A stretch of DNA of 37,110 nucleotides from Phycisphaerae bacterium (GTDB lineage: Bacteria > Planctomycetota > Phycisphaerae > UBA1845 > PWPN01). Positions within the stretch are counted from its first letter, which is position 1. The number at the start of each line of letters is the position of its first letter. Positions 16,295-26,132 of this stretch are shown piece by piece. Under the pieces are notes generated by a model, which was not told the origin of the DNA, searched no databases, and saw only the letters and a list, made by a program, of their open reading frames with translations. The translations under genes were made by a program, and so were the position numbers. The stretch is from positions 1 to 37,110 of the forward strand of contig DAOOIV010000052.1 of the NCBI GenBank assembly GCA_035384605.1. The letters are read 5' to 3'.

Positions 16295-19200
16295 CCACCT
16301 GATCGCGGCTCTGCCGGGGTTTCTTGACGTTGGCCGCTCGGCCCGGAATCCCTTTCGCTCGGCCCGGAGTCCCTTGGTCCGCTTGGCCCGGAATCCTTTC
16401 CGGGCCCGTCCTGCGAACCGCTCGGCCCGGAATCCTTTCCGGGCCGTCCCGCTGCGCAGCGTCCACTCCACGTGCGGCGCGAATGAGGATGGGGATCCCC
16501 GACGCAGTAGGCCCCCGAAGGGATTCTGGGGCCAGCGGCTGATCGCGACTCTGCTTATTGCTCCGGTTGTAGCATTTCCCAACCCGTGCTCCGCAAGAGA
16601 TGGGGAACCCGCCGGCTCAGCCTTCGGTGCGACGGCCGAAGAGCGACTCGGACAACTCGGCTGGCGACTCGACGGCGATGCTCTGATGCGCTTCGGTGAG
16701 GGCCTCGAAACACCGCACACCAAGTGGGCCGACCCGTGGTACGCGGGCAAGCCGAAGGTGCTGTTCCTGGCCAACGGGAGCGGAGCCTACGACGTGTGCG
16801 AACTGGCCCGGCGTGTGCCGATCGAGGTCCATGGCTTTCCTACGCTGACTTGGTTCCGCCTCGGCGAATGGTACTGGTTGTGGATGTGGCTGGAACAGTC
16901 GACCGGCAGCGAGCGGGCCGCAATGCTTGAACGCCTGCTCGACGATCGTTTCGACGCCATCGTGCTCGCCAACTTCCGCCTCGCGTCGCTCAACGAGACC
17001 TGCCAATATAAGATCCTTCGCCAAGTGGCCGATGGCACCGGCCTGGTGATGTTCTATAAGCACGATTTCGACCCGCGCCTGCTTCAGGGTACCGTTGCAG
17101 ATGCTCCTGCTCAGATCGTCAACGGCGTCCCGTTCGCGGGCCTCGAATTCTACCGCAACTGGTTCATGCCCAGCCGCGACATCCTCACGCCCGATCGGAT
17201 CGCGCCCGCCTTGCTGCAAACACATACCTTCGGGCAAGGGCGCGTCGCGATCGTCGACTACAACGAACAATCAAGCATCTTTGCCGCCGCCCCAGGTGCG
17301 ATCGCCCCGACCATGGAATACGACTACACCGCCGAGGTCCAATACGATTACCACATGGCCTTGGCCGGCCGTTGCCTGCTCTGGGCGGCCCGGCGCGAGC
17401 CGCGACTTCGCTGGGTCAGCAGATTCCCCGACGGCATGGAAATCGAGGCTTTGGCCAAGCCGCAACCCGTCCGCGTCCAGGCGGCGTGGTCGTCCGAGCA
17501 CGGCGAACAACTGCGATCAGGCCTGACCCGATGGCTGCGTGTCCGCAACCTCTGGGGCGAAATCCTCGAAGACCGCGAAGACGTCATCATTCCCGACGGT
17601 GACCGCCTCCAATGGGATCTTGCCTTGCCCGCGATGCCTGCCGGCCGGCACTTCGTCGACTGCATCATCAGCAGCAGGCAAGGTGTGGAGAATTGGGGGT
17701 CGTTCGCTGTGCGCGTGCGCTCCTCACTAGCCATACAGAGCATCCAGCCTTCCAAGGGCTTCTACGAAACGAGTGAGCCGATCAAAGGGCAAATCGCTTT
17801 GTCGGCCATGACGCCTGAGGATCGAGAGGTGAGACTGGACGTGCACCTTGAGGATTGCTACGGCCGGGTGTTCTCAGCCCAGGCTCTAAAAGTCGCGGCC
17901 GGTACCGACCGAATCGATTTCGAGATTCCCCCAGGACAGGTTGTCAGTTGGGGCGCACGGCTTCGCGCGAGTCTCACCGTCGACCGGCAAACGGTTCACC
18001 GCAGTGAAGTCGAGATTCGCATCCGACGCCCGTCTCGCGGCGAGTATCCCATCGCCATGTGGGGTGCCATATCCAATTACGGCAACCACATCGGCAACCT
18101 CCAAATGAAAAAACTCGGTTTCACCGCCGTGCTTTCCGGCGACCCCCTGCCTCAGGCCCGCGACGACATCGGCTGGATGACCTTCGGCAGCGGCCAGGGA
18201 GCAATCATTCATTCGCTCGGCGACGAGATACCGGTGCCCAAGCCCGCAAAGGGCGAGAAGTTGAATGAGTTCCTGAAAAAACGCTATGCCTCGCTCGATG
18301 ATCTCAACAAAGCGTGGGGCACGAGCTTTGCCCTTTGGGAGGATGTCGAACCGGCCTACGGCGCCATCGACGGCAACACCGGCAGCTTCGTGCGGCTGCA
18401 TGATTGCCTCTCGGCCGGCGAGTTCATGTTCGCCGACAACATCCGCACCCGACGAGAAGCCATCGAGAAGGTCAATCCGCCCGGCGTCGTCGGGCCCGAA
18501 GGCTCTCCGGTCGGCGACCCTGAGCTGACCCTGGCCGAGGCCACGTTTTGGGGACCATACCTGACTGTGCGAGACAACCTCCTGGTCAATGCCCTCGGAC
18601 GACCCGGCGTGCTGCGCGGCAACTGGTTCGGCGGCTACGTCGAAGACCGCCGCGTCCCCACTCGCAACCGCCATGTGCTCTGGCTGTCGATCCTCGGCGG
18701 CAACAACATGATCGAGTACTTCACCATTCCGGGTGGTCTGCTCGCGCCTGATTTGACGCTCATGCCCTTCACCGAGGAATTTCTTCCCTCGTGGCACCAG
18801 ATCCGGCTCGGCCTCGGCCCCCAACTGGCCCAATGCCGCCCGGCCGGAAACCCCGTCGCGCTCCTCCACTCGCAGCCGTCCCAGCACATCGGCGAGGCCG
18901 GCGGCGATTCCACCGACACCATCAAGGCCCACGAGTACCTGCTCAACCTCCTCGGCGACGCGGGCTACTCGCCGCAGTACGTCTCCACCGGCCAAGTCCG
19001 CCAGGGACGACTGAGCAAGGGCGATATCAAGGTCCTATTCCTTATTCACGCGTTCGCTCTGTCTGACGAGGAGATCAAGGCCATCCGGCAGTTTGCTCAA
19101 GAGGGCGGCACCGTCATCGCAGATATCCCGCCCGCGTGGTTCGATGACAGGTGCCGGGTTCGGCCGCAGCGGGCGATGGACGATTTCTTCGGAATCGTTC

Positions 19201-20165
19201 AATCGGCTCCCGTCGCATCGATGCAACAGCGGCGCACGCTGATGAGCACGGCCGTCTCCGTCGAAAGCCGGTTCGGGCCGGCACAACTGCGGGGCCGTCA
19301 TCCTGAAGTCGCGGATGCTGCCGAGGGCAAGCCTGCCTCCTTCCTGGGTGTCGAGCACGGCAACGGACGCTCCATGCTGATCAACGGCGTGCTCTGGAAA
19401 GAAGGTCGCGATAATCCCGACACGGTGCGGACTTTCCGGAATCTGCTGGAGCAGTTCGCCAACGTTCAACCCGTGTTCCATTTCTCCTACACTCATCCCC
19501 TTGGCAAGCTCGGCACCAAGGTCTATTCCTACCAGCGTGGCGACATCTGGATCGACGCCATCCTGCCGCCCGAGGCTACCGATCCGGCGGTGCCTGTCCG
19601 GATCAGGATGATCTGGCCCCAGCGGCGCCACACATACGACCTGCGGCGATCGACGCCTATTGTCGCTGACCTGACGGAATCCGAATCCTCCGCGCTTGTC
19701 AAGCCAATCACGGGGCGGGGCGACCGGAGGCGAGACTGGCCAGAGGCCGCATCGGCCGAGCCGGCCCTGACCACGCAGCAGGTCATTGAAGCCCAGATGA
19801 TTGACGCCATCGAGCTGGACGTGGAGCGAAGTTCGCCTGTGGTCGTTGCTCGTTTGCCCTACAGAGTCGGCGGTGTCACCCTGGAGGCACCCGCTTCAGC
19901 GCGCAGAGGCAACAGTCTGGAGTTGAAGGTCTCCGTTCACGACCACGACGACAAGCCGCGTCCCGGCCACGTGATCCGAATCCGGGTCTTCGGCCCTGAT
20001 GGCCAGGAGCGTTCCCACTACGGCGCCTGGCTCGATGGCGACGAGACGCCCCAGCCGTGGCTGATCCGGTTCGCCCTCAACGACCGCCTGGGAACATGGA
20101 ACATCACTGCCACTGACGTCATCAGCGGCCTCTCAGGCTCTAAGACATTCGAGCTGACGAGGTAA
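16278..20165 (+). CDS. Giant GH42-like exported multidomain protein
   Basis: A 1295-residue protein starting at GTG 16278, 7 nt after AAGGAAAGG and overlapping the previous gene by 17 nt. Residues 13-92 are encoded by a 240-bp repeat insertion (see findings); the remaining signal peptide reads LIATLLIAPVVAFPNPCSA. About 125-370 is a ThuA/glutamine-amidotransferase-like domain (VLFLANGSGAYDVCELARR), followed by Ig-like sandwiches (about 390-580). About 588-840 resembles the GH42 barrel, with FLKKRYASLDDLNKAWG and GNNMIEYFT; the acid/base site reads GDE, not the usual NE. About 850-1010 resembles the GH42 trimerisation domain (LLNLLGDAGYSPQYVS, IRQFAQEGGTVIADIPPAW), with beta-rich domains after. 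Probable beta-galactosidase-like enzyme; activity is inference. Confidence 0.8.
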   Translation: MACSSNHLIAALPGFLDVGRSARNPFRSARSPLVRLARNPFRARPANRSARNPFRAVPLRSVHSTCGANEDGDPRRSRPPKGFWGQRLIATLLIAPVVAFPNPCSARDGEPAGSAFGATAEERLGQLGWRLDGDALMRFGEGLETPHTKWADPWYAGKPKVLFLANGSGAYDVCELARRVPIEVHGFPTLTWFRLGEWYWLWMWLEQSTGSERAAMLERLLDDRFDAIVLANFRLASLNETCQYKILRQVADGTGLVMFYKHDFDPRLLQGTVADAPAQIVNGVPFAGLEFYRNWFMPSRDILTPDRIAPALLQTHTFGQGRVAIVDYNEQSSIFAAAPGAIAPTMEYDYTAEVQYDYHMALAGRCLLWAARREPRLRWVSRFPDGMEIEALAKPQPVRVQAAWSSEHGEQLRSGLTRWLRVRNLWGEILEDREDVIIPDGDRLQWDLALPAMPAGRHFVDCIISSRQGVENWGSFAVRVRSSLAIQSIQPSKGFYETSEPIKGQIALSAMTPEDREVRLDVHLEDCYGRVFSAQALKVAAGTDRIDFEIPPGQVVSWGARLRASLTVDRQTVHRSEVEIRIRRPSRGEYPIAMWGAISNYGNHIGNLQMKKLGFTAVLSGDPLPQARDDIGWMTFGSGQGAIIHSLGDEIPVPKPAKGEKLNEFLKKRYASLDDLNKAWGTSFALWEDVEPAYGAIDGNTGSFVRLHDCLSAGEFMFADNIRTRREAIEKVNPPGVVGPEGSPVGDPELTLAEATFWGPYLTVRDNLLVNALGRPGVLRGNWFGGYVEDRRVPTRNRHVLWLSILGGNNMIEYFTIPGGLLAPDLTLMPFTEEFLPSWHQIRLGLGPQLAQCRPAGNPVALLHSQPSQHIGEAGGDSTDTIKAHEYLLNLLGDAGYSPQYVSTGQVRQGRLSKGDIKVLFLIHAFALSDEEIKAIRQFAQEGGTVIADIPPAWFDDRCRVRPQRAMDDFFGIVQSAPVASMQQRRTLMSTAVSVESRFGPAQLRGRHPEVADAAEGKPASFLGVEHGNGRSMLINGVLWKEGRDNPDTVRTFRNLLEQFANVQPVFHFSYTHPLGKLGTKVYSYQRGDIWIDAILPPEATDPAVPVRIRMIWPQRRHTYDLRRSTPIVADLTESESSALVKPITGRGDRRRDWPEAASAEPALTTQQVIEAQMIDAIELDVERSSPVVVARLPYRVGGVTLEAPASARRGNSLELKVSVHDHDDKPRPGHVIRIRVFGPDGQERSHYGAWLDGDETPQPWLIRFALNDRLGTWNITATDVISGLSGSKTFELTR
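16299..16554 (+). mobile_element. 240-bp repeat insertion with 16-nt flanking direct repeats
   Basis: CTGATCGCGGCTCTGC (16299-16314) recurs as CTGATCGCGACTCTGC (16539-16554), 15/16 identical and exactly 240 nt apart, so the reading frame is kept. Sequences outside the two copies differ, as expected of a target-site duplication. Between them are four units starting GCTCGGCCCGGAATCC or close (16336, 16357, 16381, 16420), two of which close as GGCCCGGAATCC/TTTCCGGGCC hairpins, and a tail (16481-16537) that matches the 10-kb repeat in reverse complement. The tail ends CCAGCG just before the second direct repeat. There is no transposase; it could be a non-autonomous element. Confidence 0.65.
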
Positions 20166-20379
20166 TCCACGATAACCAGAACCCTTTCGGCTCATTCGGC
20201 TTCATCAGCCACCTGCCCTACTTGCCCACTCGGCAGTGGGGACCCCGTGAGGGACTGCCTGTCCTCTGAGCCTCGATACCCAGACAGCACTAAAAGAGTT
20301 GTTTGGGTTTTCCGTACCTCCACGGAGGTTGCGCCGGCCGACTGGGTAGAGACGTCCGGCCGCGCCACTTGCCGCTCAC
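20166..20379. other. Gap between converging genes
   Basis: 214 bp separate the stops of the GH42-like and PEP-CTERM genes. I see no stem followed by a T-tract and no ORF worth naming. Confidence 0.4.
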
Positions 20380-21054
20380 TCAGGCCCGCCGGCGCAGCAC
20401 GGCGATGATGCCGGCGGCAAGCAGACTGATCATGCCGGGTTCCGGTACGGCGATGGCGAAGTTATCGATGCCGACAATGGTACTGCCTTCGCTGGCCAGA
20501 CGCACCTCGGTCGTGAGAACGCCGGCCAGTACGGTCGCAAACGGTGGACTCGGATCAGCAGCGGGATTGATATCATTGTCGGTAAGCCATCCGGCGGCCT
20601 GCGCTTGCAGGTCTGTCCAGGTCGGATCGAAGTTGACCACGTAGGTGTTCCAGACGTTGGTAGGAAAGCTGTTGGTCAACGGATACAGCCAGCCGTTTTC
20701 CACGATGCTCGGCCTGAAGCGAATCCAGCCTGCCGTGATATTGTCCGTCTTGAAGTTCAGATCAACCGAGATCTGCCCAATACCTGCGGCGGCATAGTCT
20801 CCCGTAAAGTCCGGATCAAGGGGCATCGCCCCGATGTCGAAGACCGGCGGCGTGAGAACCTTGCGAGTCTCGATGTAGCCGTCCGGATTTCCTCCTCCGC
20901 CGACATGCACCACGACGGACGAGGTGGTGTTGGGCACAAAACCGGCCGTGTCGGTGTCAAACGTCTCCACGCCCGGAACAGCACCAAGCACGATCCAAGG
21001 CCAGACAAATACTGTCAGACCACTGGCGAGAAACAGACGTTCTGTGCGCTTCAT
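20380..21054 (-). CDS. PEP-CTERM exported protein
   Basis: A 224-residue exported protein. The ATG at 21054 follows GGGAG and opens a signal peptide (MKRTERLFLASGLTVFVWPW). The C-terminus is a PEP-CTERM sorting tag: VPEPGMISLLAAGIIAVLRR, that is the VPEP motif, a hydrophobic segment and a basic tail, used by exosortase for surface anchoring. The body (about 30-195) is beta-rich, with many Gly, Thr and Asp residues and no recognised catalytic motif. It probably resembles a carbohydrate-binding-type sandwich. The upstream in-frame extension to 21540 is not family-like. No exosortase gene is in the window. Confidence 0.85.
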   Translation of the reverse strand: MKRTERLFLASGLTVFVWPWIVLGAVPGVETFDTDTAGFVPNTTSSVVVHVGGGGNPDGYIETRKVLTPPVFDIGAMPLDPDFTGDYAAAGIGQISVDLNFKTDNITAGWIRFRPSIVENGWLYPLTNSFPTNVWNTYVVNFDPTWTDLQAQAAGWLTDNDINPAADPSPPFATVLAGVLTTEVRLASEGSTIVGIDNFAIAVPEPGMISLLAAGIIAVLRRRA

Positions 21055-21847
21055 GACTTGCTCTCCCAAAAATGACCCGCAACCTGCCTTTTCCGGCCGG
21101 ACCAAACAGAAGACCGGCCACACAATGCGGCATCTTAGAACCCTACGGCCAGACATCTGTGCGGCTTGCGCGCATGTTTCTGGATCACAGAAAGCTTGAG
21201 TTGCGGCCCGCAAAAAGGCGGTCCGCCTTAGGACCCACCAAAGGCTGAATCCGCAAAGACCGTCGATCTCGCAAGAAAACGCCATACCCGGTGGGAGTCG
21301 CCGCACAAACATCCGCGAGAACAGATGGACCGCGACTTTGCCATATGAACGGCAACAACAAGAGCTTACCGAAAGAAAAGGCATGGGACCGGCTACGAAG
21401 ACGCGCTCCGCAAATGATCGTGTTGTCACAGTCATCGGACAACCGTGATACCCATCACCCGACGCCGGAAGACCTTGTTTCGTACCGGGCGGCTTATCGA
21501 ATAGCCTCGTCCGTCTGGCACAACCTGCCGATTTCGCCATGGGGCCCCCAACACCCCGAGCCCCACACGAAAGAGCAATGCCGGGAGTCGATCCTCGGAG
21601 GGACGTCCTCGGGGCCGATCAGGAATTCCTGTGCCGAACCGTTGCACCTGACCAACCGGATCAAGCGCATCCGCGCCGCAAGAGGCCCAATGCTCCCCTG
21701 AGGCCGGTGTGAGCGTCACCGCAGCCGCCCAGCCGGGCAACAAAGCCCTCCGCGCCGAGCAGATGGCGAAGTTGGAGTATGGATCCGAGAATTGCGGGTT
21801 GGAGGCTGCGAATTTTCATTCACCACTCTCCATTCAAGGCGGGTACA
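21055..21847. other. 793-bp region without recognisable gene
   Basis: This region separates the divergent PEP-CTERM and spermidine-synthase-like genes. Short ORFs of 85-136 codons exist on both strands but have no ribosome binding site with a plausible start and no family resemblance. It must hold the promoters of both flanking genes, but I cannot identify a convincing -35/-10 pair. Confidence 0.5.
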
Positions 21848-24271
21848 ATGCAGCGCATGTCGATCGATCACCGCACGGTCTCGTGCCCATCAGCGGGTTG
21901 TGTTGCCCTGTGGATCGTGGCTTTGGCATGGGGTGCACAGGCGATCGTGACCCAGTCGCTGCTGTTGCGTGAGGCAATGGTGCTCATGTCCGGCGGCGAG
22001 CTTGTCTGGGGGATCCTGCTGTGCGCGTGGCTGGCCGGTGTGGCGGCCGGAGCGTGGATCGGCGGCCGGCTGGCCCGCCGGACGTCCCGGGCCGAGCGTC
22101 GCTTGGCCATCGCGTTGCTGCTACTGGGCATCCTGGCTTGTGCGAGCATCTGGAGCTTTCGCGAGGCCCGCGTTGCGTGCGGCATCGGACCGGGTGAACT
22201 GCTTTCGCTTGGGACGATGGTGATCGTCGCAATCTTGCTGGTGCTGCCCTGCGGCCTCATGGTCGGTATGGCTTTCCCGCTTGCCAGTGCGATCGCTGAC
22301 AGGGCCCAGACGCCCGGCGCTGGAATCTCCGTCAACCGCATTTACGCTCTCGAATCGGCCGGCAGTCTCATCGGAGGGGCGATGTTCACCTTCTGGGCCG
22401 TCGAGCACCTGACTCCGATTCAAACCGTGCTGTTCTGTACCGCGATCACCAGTGCGACGCTGGCTGTGCTGCTGGTTCGCGCCGGATCGCGACGGATAGC
22501 TGCCGCGGTTGTGGCGGGTCTTGCCGGCCCAGTGGTGTTGACGGCGTTTCTGGCCGGCCCTGTAATCAATCAATTTCTCGTGGAACGTCGATGGCGGGGC
22601 CTGTCGCCGACATGCGAACTGGTCGCCGAAGCGGAGTCTCGGTATCAGAACCTGGCCGTCGGCCGGATGGCTGAGCAGTACACCCTGTATTGCGACGGCC
22701 AGATCGCCGCCAGTTTCCCCGACCCTTTCACTTTCGTGCCGCTGGCGCACTTCTGGATGTGCCAACACCCCGACCCACGGCGAGTACTGCTCTTGGGCGG
22801 GGCAGCAGAGGGACTGCTGACCGAGGTACTCAAACATCCAGTTGAGCATGTCGATTGCGTCGAGCCCGACCCGAGACAAATTGACCTGATCCTGCCGCTA
22901 CTACCGGAACAGGACCGGACCGCACTGCATGATCCACGAGTGACCGTGCACCACGTCGACGGCCGTTTGTTCGTCAAAAAGCGGCAAGCCCGCTTCGACC
23001 TGGTCATTGCCCGCCTGCCCGAGCCGACTGCCGCGTTGCGGGCTCGGTTCTACACCCGAGAGTTCTTCAATGAGCTCAGGCGGAACATGAACGACCAGTC
23101 AGTCTTGTGTCTGACGGCCACCGCCGGTCAGGCGCGGCTTTCGTCCGAATCGGCCCGTTACCTGGCCGGTTTGCGGAACACGATGGCGACCTGCTTTCCC
23201 GAAGTGATCGTCGGTTGGGGCGATCCGGCACACATCCTTGCGGCCACGCAGAAAGATCTGGTTTCGACCGACCCGGTTCAACTAACGGAGCGTTATCAGC
23301 AGCGGCATATCGAGCCCGTCGGGTTCGATCCGGTGTGGTTTAGCGGCGCGGTTGACTGGTTCGCGGCCGAGAAGGTCGCCCAACGAGCGGCGGAACTCGA
23401 TGCGGTCGTCGGGGCCGTGGTGAGCACTGACCAGCGCCCGATCGTCTACATGGACCGGCTGGCACTCTGGGAGAAAATGACCGCCGCCCATTCTCGCCGG
23501 TTCATCGAACCGCTGCTTGGCGTGAAGTGGTGGCAGGCTGCGGCCTTCCTGGCCGCAGCGGCACTGATAATCCTGCTCTCGTACAAAGCCCTCGGCCGGT
23601 CCATCAGCGAAGCGGTGGTCGTCTTTTCGGTCGGCAGCACCGGCTTTGCCACCATGTCGCTGAGCATTGTGTGGTTGTTCGCGTTCCAGAATCTTTACGG
23701 ATATGTCTACTCGTGGATCGGCTGGATCGTCGCAGTATTCATGGGCGGGCTGGTTGTCGGCTGCGCGGGGGCCGGGCGGCGGGCATCGCCGGCCGCCTCG
23801 GTCACAAGCGCAGATCAAGGGCCGCCGCCGGTGGTTTGCTTGTCCGGCCTGACCCTGCTGAAACCGGGCCCACCAGTGCATGCCTCACCGCGGCGGCGAC
23901 TGATCATTGTTGACCTGCTGCTGGCAATCCTGGCCGTACTCGCACCGCTGCTACTGCCGGTCCTAGGCCAAGCGCAAACCACGCCGGCGGCTCTGGTCCT
24001 GGTTCAGGTTTCCATACTGGTGCTCGTCCTGATGACCGGGATACTAGGCGGTGCCGCCTTCGCCTTGGCCAGTGGGCTTCATCAGATGGTCTCCGGCCGT
24101 CCGATGGCCACGGCCGGGACCATCGTTGGCGGCGATCACGCCGGTGCGTGCCTCGGCGCTCTCATCACCGGCATTCTTCTCGTACCCGTCCTCGGCATCG
24201 TGACAACCTCGCTTCTGCTGGCCGGCACAAAGTGCGTTTCAGCATGCCTGCTGATGTCAGCTCGTAAATGA
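21848..24271 (+). CDS. Membrane-embedded spermidine-synthase-like protein
   Basis: An 807-residue polytopic membrane protein of the fused spermidine synthase type. The N-terminal region (about 10-210) has several membrane segments (e.g. GAWIGGRLARR between helices), the middle (about 215-500) is a Rossmann methyltransferase-like domain with RRVLLLGGAAEGLL (about 314) and VDCVEPDPR, and the C-terminal region (from about 559) has more membrane segments. The usual catalytic Asp-Pro segment reads IARLPEPTA, so aminopropyl transfer is not assured. The ATG at 21848 follows AAGGCGGG; another ATG lies at 21857. Such fused proteins are widespread in environmental bacteria and their substrates are mostly unknown. 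Confidence 0.82.
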   Translation: MQRMSIDHRTVSCPSAGCVALWIVALAWGAQAIVTQSLLLREAMVLMSGGELVWGILLCAWLAGVAAGAWIGGRLARRTSRAERRLAIALLLLGILACASIWSFREARVACGIGPGELLSLGTMVIVAILLVLPCGLMVGMAFPLASAIADRAQTPGAGISVNRIYALESAGSLIGGAMFTFWAVEHLTPIQTVLFCTAITSATLAVLLVRAGSRRIAAAVVAGLAGPVVLTAFLAGPVINQFLVERRWRGLSPTCELVAEAESRYQNLAVGRMAEQYTLYCDGQIAASFPDPFTFVPLAHFWMCQHPDPRRVLLLGGAAEGLLTEVLKHPVEHVDCVEPDPRQIDLILPLLPEQDRTALHDPRVTVHHVDGRLFVKKRQARFDLVIARLPEPTAALRARFYTREFFNELRRNMNDQSVLCLTATAGQARLSSESARYLAGLRNTMATCFPEVIVGWGDPAHILAATQKDLVSTDPVQLTERYQQRHIEPVGFDPVWFSGAVDWFAAEKVAQRAAELDAVVGAVVSTDQRPIVYMDRLALWEKMTAAHSRRFIEPLLGVKWWQAAAFLAAAALIILLSYKALGRSISEAVVVFSVGSTGFATMSLSIVWLFAFQNLYGYVYSWIGWIVAVFMGGLVVGCAGAGRRASPAASVTSADQGPPPVVCLSGLTLLKPGPPVHASPRRRLIIVDLLLAILAVLAPLLLPVLGQAQTTPAALVLVQVSILVLVLMTGILGGAAFALASGLHQMVSGRPMATAGTIVGGDHAGACLGALITGILLVPVLGIVTTSLLLAGTKCVSACLLMSARK

Positions 24272-24698
24272 GCGATCACGTAGGGATCGAGAATTCGCAG
24301 TGGCCACAGGGTCCTACAACCGACAATGACACATGTGCTCTCGTCGCCTTTCCGACCACGGGCCGACTTGCAGGTCGGCCGATGCCGCTGTATTCTCCGG
24401 CTCAGTCATACCGGATCAAGCGGTTAAGCGAGCTGAGGAACGGCTCGTGGCAGATGATTTCGCCTGCAAGACCATCGACCCCATGAAACCCAGCAGACCT
24501 GAAATCGACGCGATCTTATCCGGCGGCTTGCTTCTCCGGCACCTAAGTATTAGCCTGTAAGACACTTGAACTTCATCGCGGCCAAGTTCGTACCGGAGAA
24601 TACCGAACCGATCTTCTTCTCTGGCGTACGCGAGTCAAACGAAGGAGGGTGATGCTGCACGGCATGTCCGGCTGAGTGTATATTTGAGGAGAACAGCC
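24272..24698. other. 427-bp region upstream of third sulfatase
   Basis: No gene is seen. A perfect hairpin GGCCGAC-TTGCAG-GTCGGCC sits at 24361-24380, about 90 bp after the preceding stop; it has no T-tract. The end of the region supplies GAGGAGAA (24686-24692) for the sulfatase. Confidence 0.45.
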
Positions 24699-26114
24699 AT
24701 GAAACGTGCATCTATCAGTCAGCATTGCAGGGCAGCTATTGCGTTGCTTTCACTGGCAAGCGCGTTTTCGGCCGCCGATGGCCGGCCCAATTTCGTGTTC
24801 ATCCTTGTTGACGACCTGCGTTGGGATGCCATGAGCTGCGCGGGGCATCCATTCGTCCGGACCCCCAACATTGACAAGATCGCTTCGGCCGGCACTCGGT
24901 TCACAAATGCCTTCGTGACCATTTCACTGTGCGCCCCATCCCGGGCCTGTTTTCTGACGGGAACCTATGCCCACATCAACGGCGTACGAACCAACGAACA
25001 GATGGAATTCGACCACTCCATGCCGACCTACCCACGGCTGCTGCAGGCGGCCGGCTACGAGACCGCTTTCATCGGCAAGTGGCACATGAAGCCGGTGGCC
25101 GACCCGCGGCCGGGGTTCGATTACTGGCTCAGCTTCGTCGGCCAGGGCCAGTACATCAATCCGAAACTCAACGAGAACGGCCGCAACTTTCAGGCCGGCG
25201 GTTACATCACGGATCTCCTGACGCAGTACGCTGTTGACTTCATCAAGCGGCCGCGAGAAAAACCGTTCTGCCTGAACCTCTGGCACAAGGCAGTGCACGG
25301 ACCCTTTACTCCGGCCGATCGGCACAAAGACCTCTACCGCGATGTGCTCTTGCCCGAGCCGCCCAGTTTCCGCGATACCTTCGAGGGTAAGCCGACCTGG
25401 CAAAGTCGGCGGCGATCCGCAGCCGGAGACGATAGCCAGGCAACCCGCCCGTCTCTGGCCGACCTGCAACCTCCGACATGGAACCCGCGGGACGAGCAGA
25501 AACTCAACTACTTCCGTGCGCTGGCGGCCGTGGACGACAGCGTGGGTCGCATCCTCGAAGTGCTGAGGGAAACGGCTGTTATCGATAACACGGTGATCAT
25601 TTTCGCCGGCGACAACGGGTACTTTCACGGCGAGCACCGTCGCGGTGACAAGCGGGCCGCATATGAAGAATCGATCCGCATCCCGCTGGTCATGTGCGGG
25701 CCGGGGGTCCCCAGGAACGGGGGCAAGCTCGAACCCATGGTTCTCAACATCGACATAGCCCCGACCATTCTGGATCTCGCCGGTGTCAAACCACCGGCCT
25801 CGATGCAGGGCATGTCACTCAAGCCGCTGCTGGCCGGCGCGACACCCGCCTGGCGCAAGTCCTTCCTGTATGAGTACTTCCAGGAGAAGCAGCTTTCGCA
25901 GGTGCCCACGGTAGCGGCGGTCCGTACGGAGAGATGGAAGTACGTGACCTACCCCGAGATCCAGGACCTCGACGAGTTGTATGACCTGACCAGGGACCCG
26001 ATCGAGATGCACAATCTCGCGACTGATCCGGCGGCCAAGGAGCAATTGCAGAAGATGCGGGCCGAGCTCGAACGGCTGAAGAAAGAAACCGGATACACGC
26101 CTTTCTCAAGGTAG
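24699..26114 (+). CDS. Exported formylglycine sulfatase (family S1), CAPSR type
   Basis: A 471-residue S1 sulfatase. The ATG at 24699 follows GAGGAGAA and opens a signal peptide (MKRASISQHCRAAIALLSLA). Asp38-Asp39 (LVDDLR) bind the metal; Cys78-Ala-Pro-Ser-Arg82 is the formylglycine motif followed by ACFLTG; FIGKWHMKP carries the conserved Lys and His; AGDNGY carries the second Asp-Asn pair. The CAPSR core and the DELYDLTRDPIEMHNLA ending resemble iduronate/heparan-type or choline-type S1 sulfatases more than the two other sulfatases here. It ends 18 bp from the converging BNR/LamG gene. Confidence 0.93.
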   Translation: MKRASISQHCRAAIALLSLASAFSAADGRPNFVFILVDDLRWDAMSCAGHPFVRTPNIDKIASAGTRFTNAFVTISLCAPSRACFLTGTYAHINGVRTNEQMEFDHSMPTYPRLLQAAGYETAFIGKWHMKPVADPRPGFDYWLSFVGQGQYINPKLNENGRNFQAGGYITDLLTQYAVDFIKRPREKPFCLNLWHKAVHGPFTPADRHKDLYRDVLLPEPPSFRDTFEGKPTWQSRRRSAAGDDSQATRPSLADLQPPTWNPRDEQKLNYFRALAAVDDSVGRILEVLRETAVIDNTVIIFAGDNGYFHGEHRRGDKRAAYEESIRIPLVMCGPGVPRNGGKLEPMVLNIDIAPTILDLAGVKPPASMQGMSLKPLLAGATPAWRKSFLYEYFQEKQLSQVPTVAAVRTERWKYVTYPEIQDLDELYDLTRDPIEMHNLATDPAAKEQLQKMRAELERLKKETGYTPFSR

Positions 26115-26132
26115 TTGTCCGGGCGCGGCGCG

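Noticed and set aside
24361..24380. GC hairpin as an intrinsic terminator of the spermidine-synthase-like gene
   Set aside because: There is no T-tract on either side of the stem.
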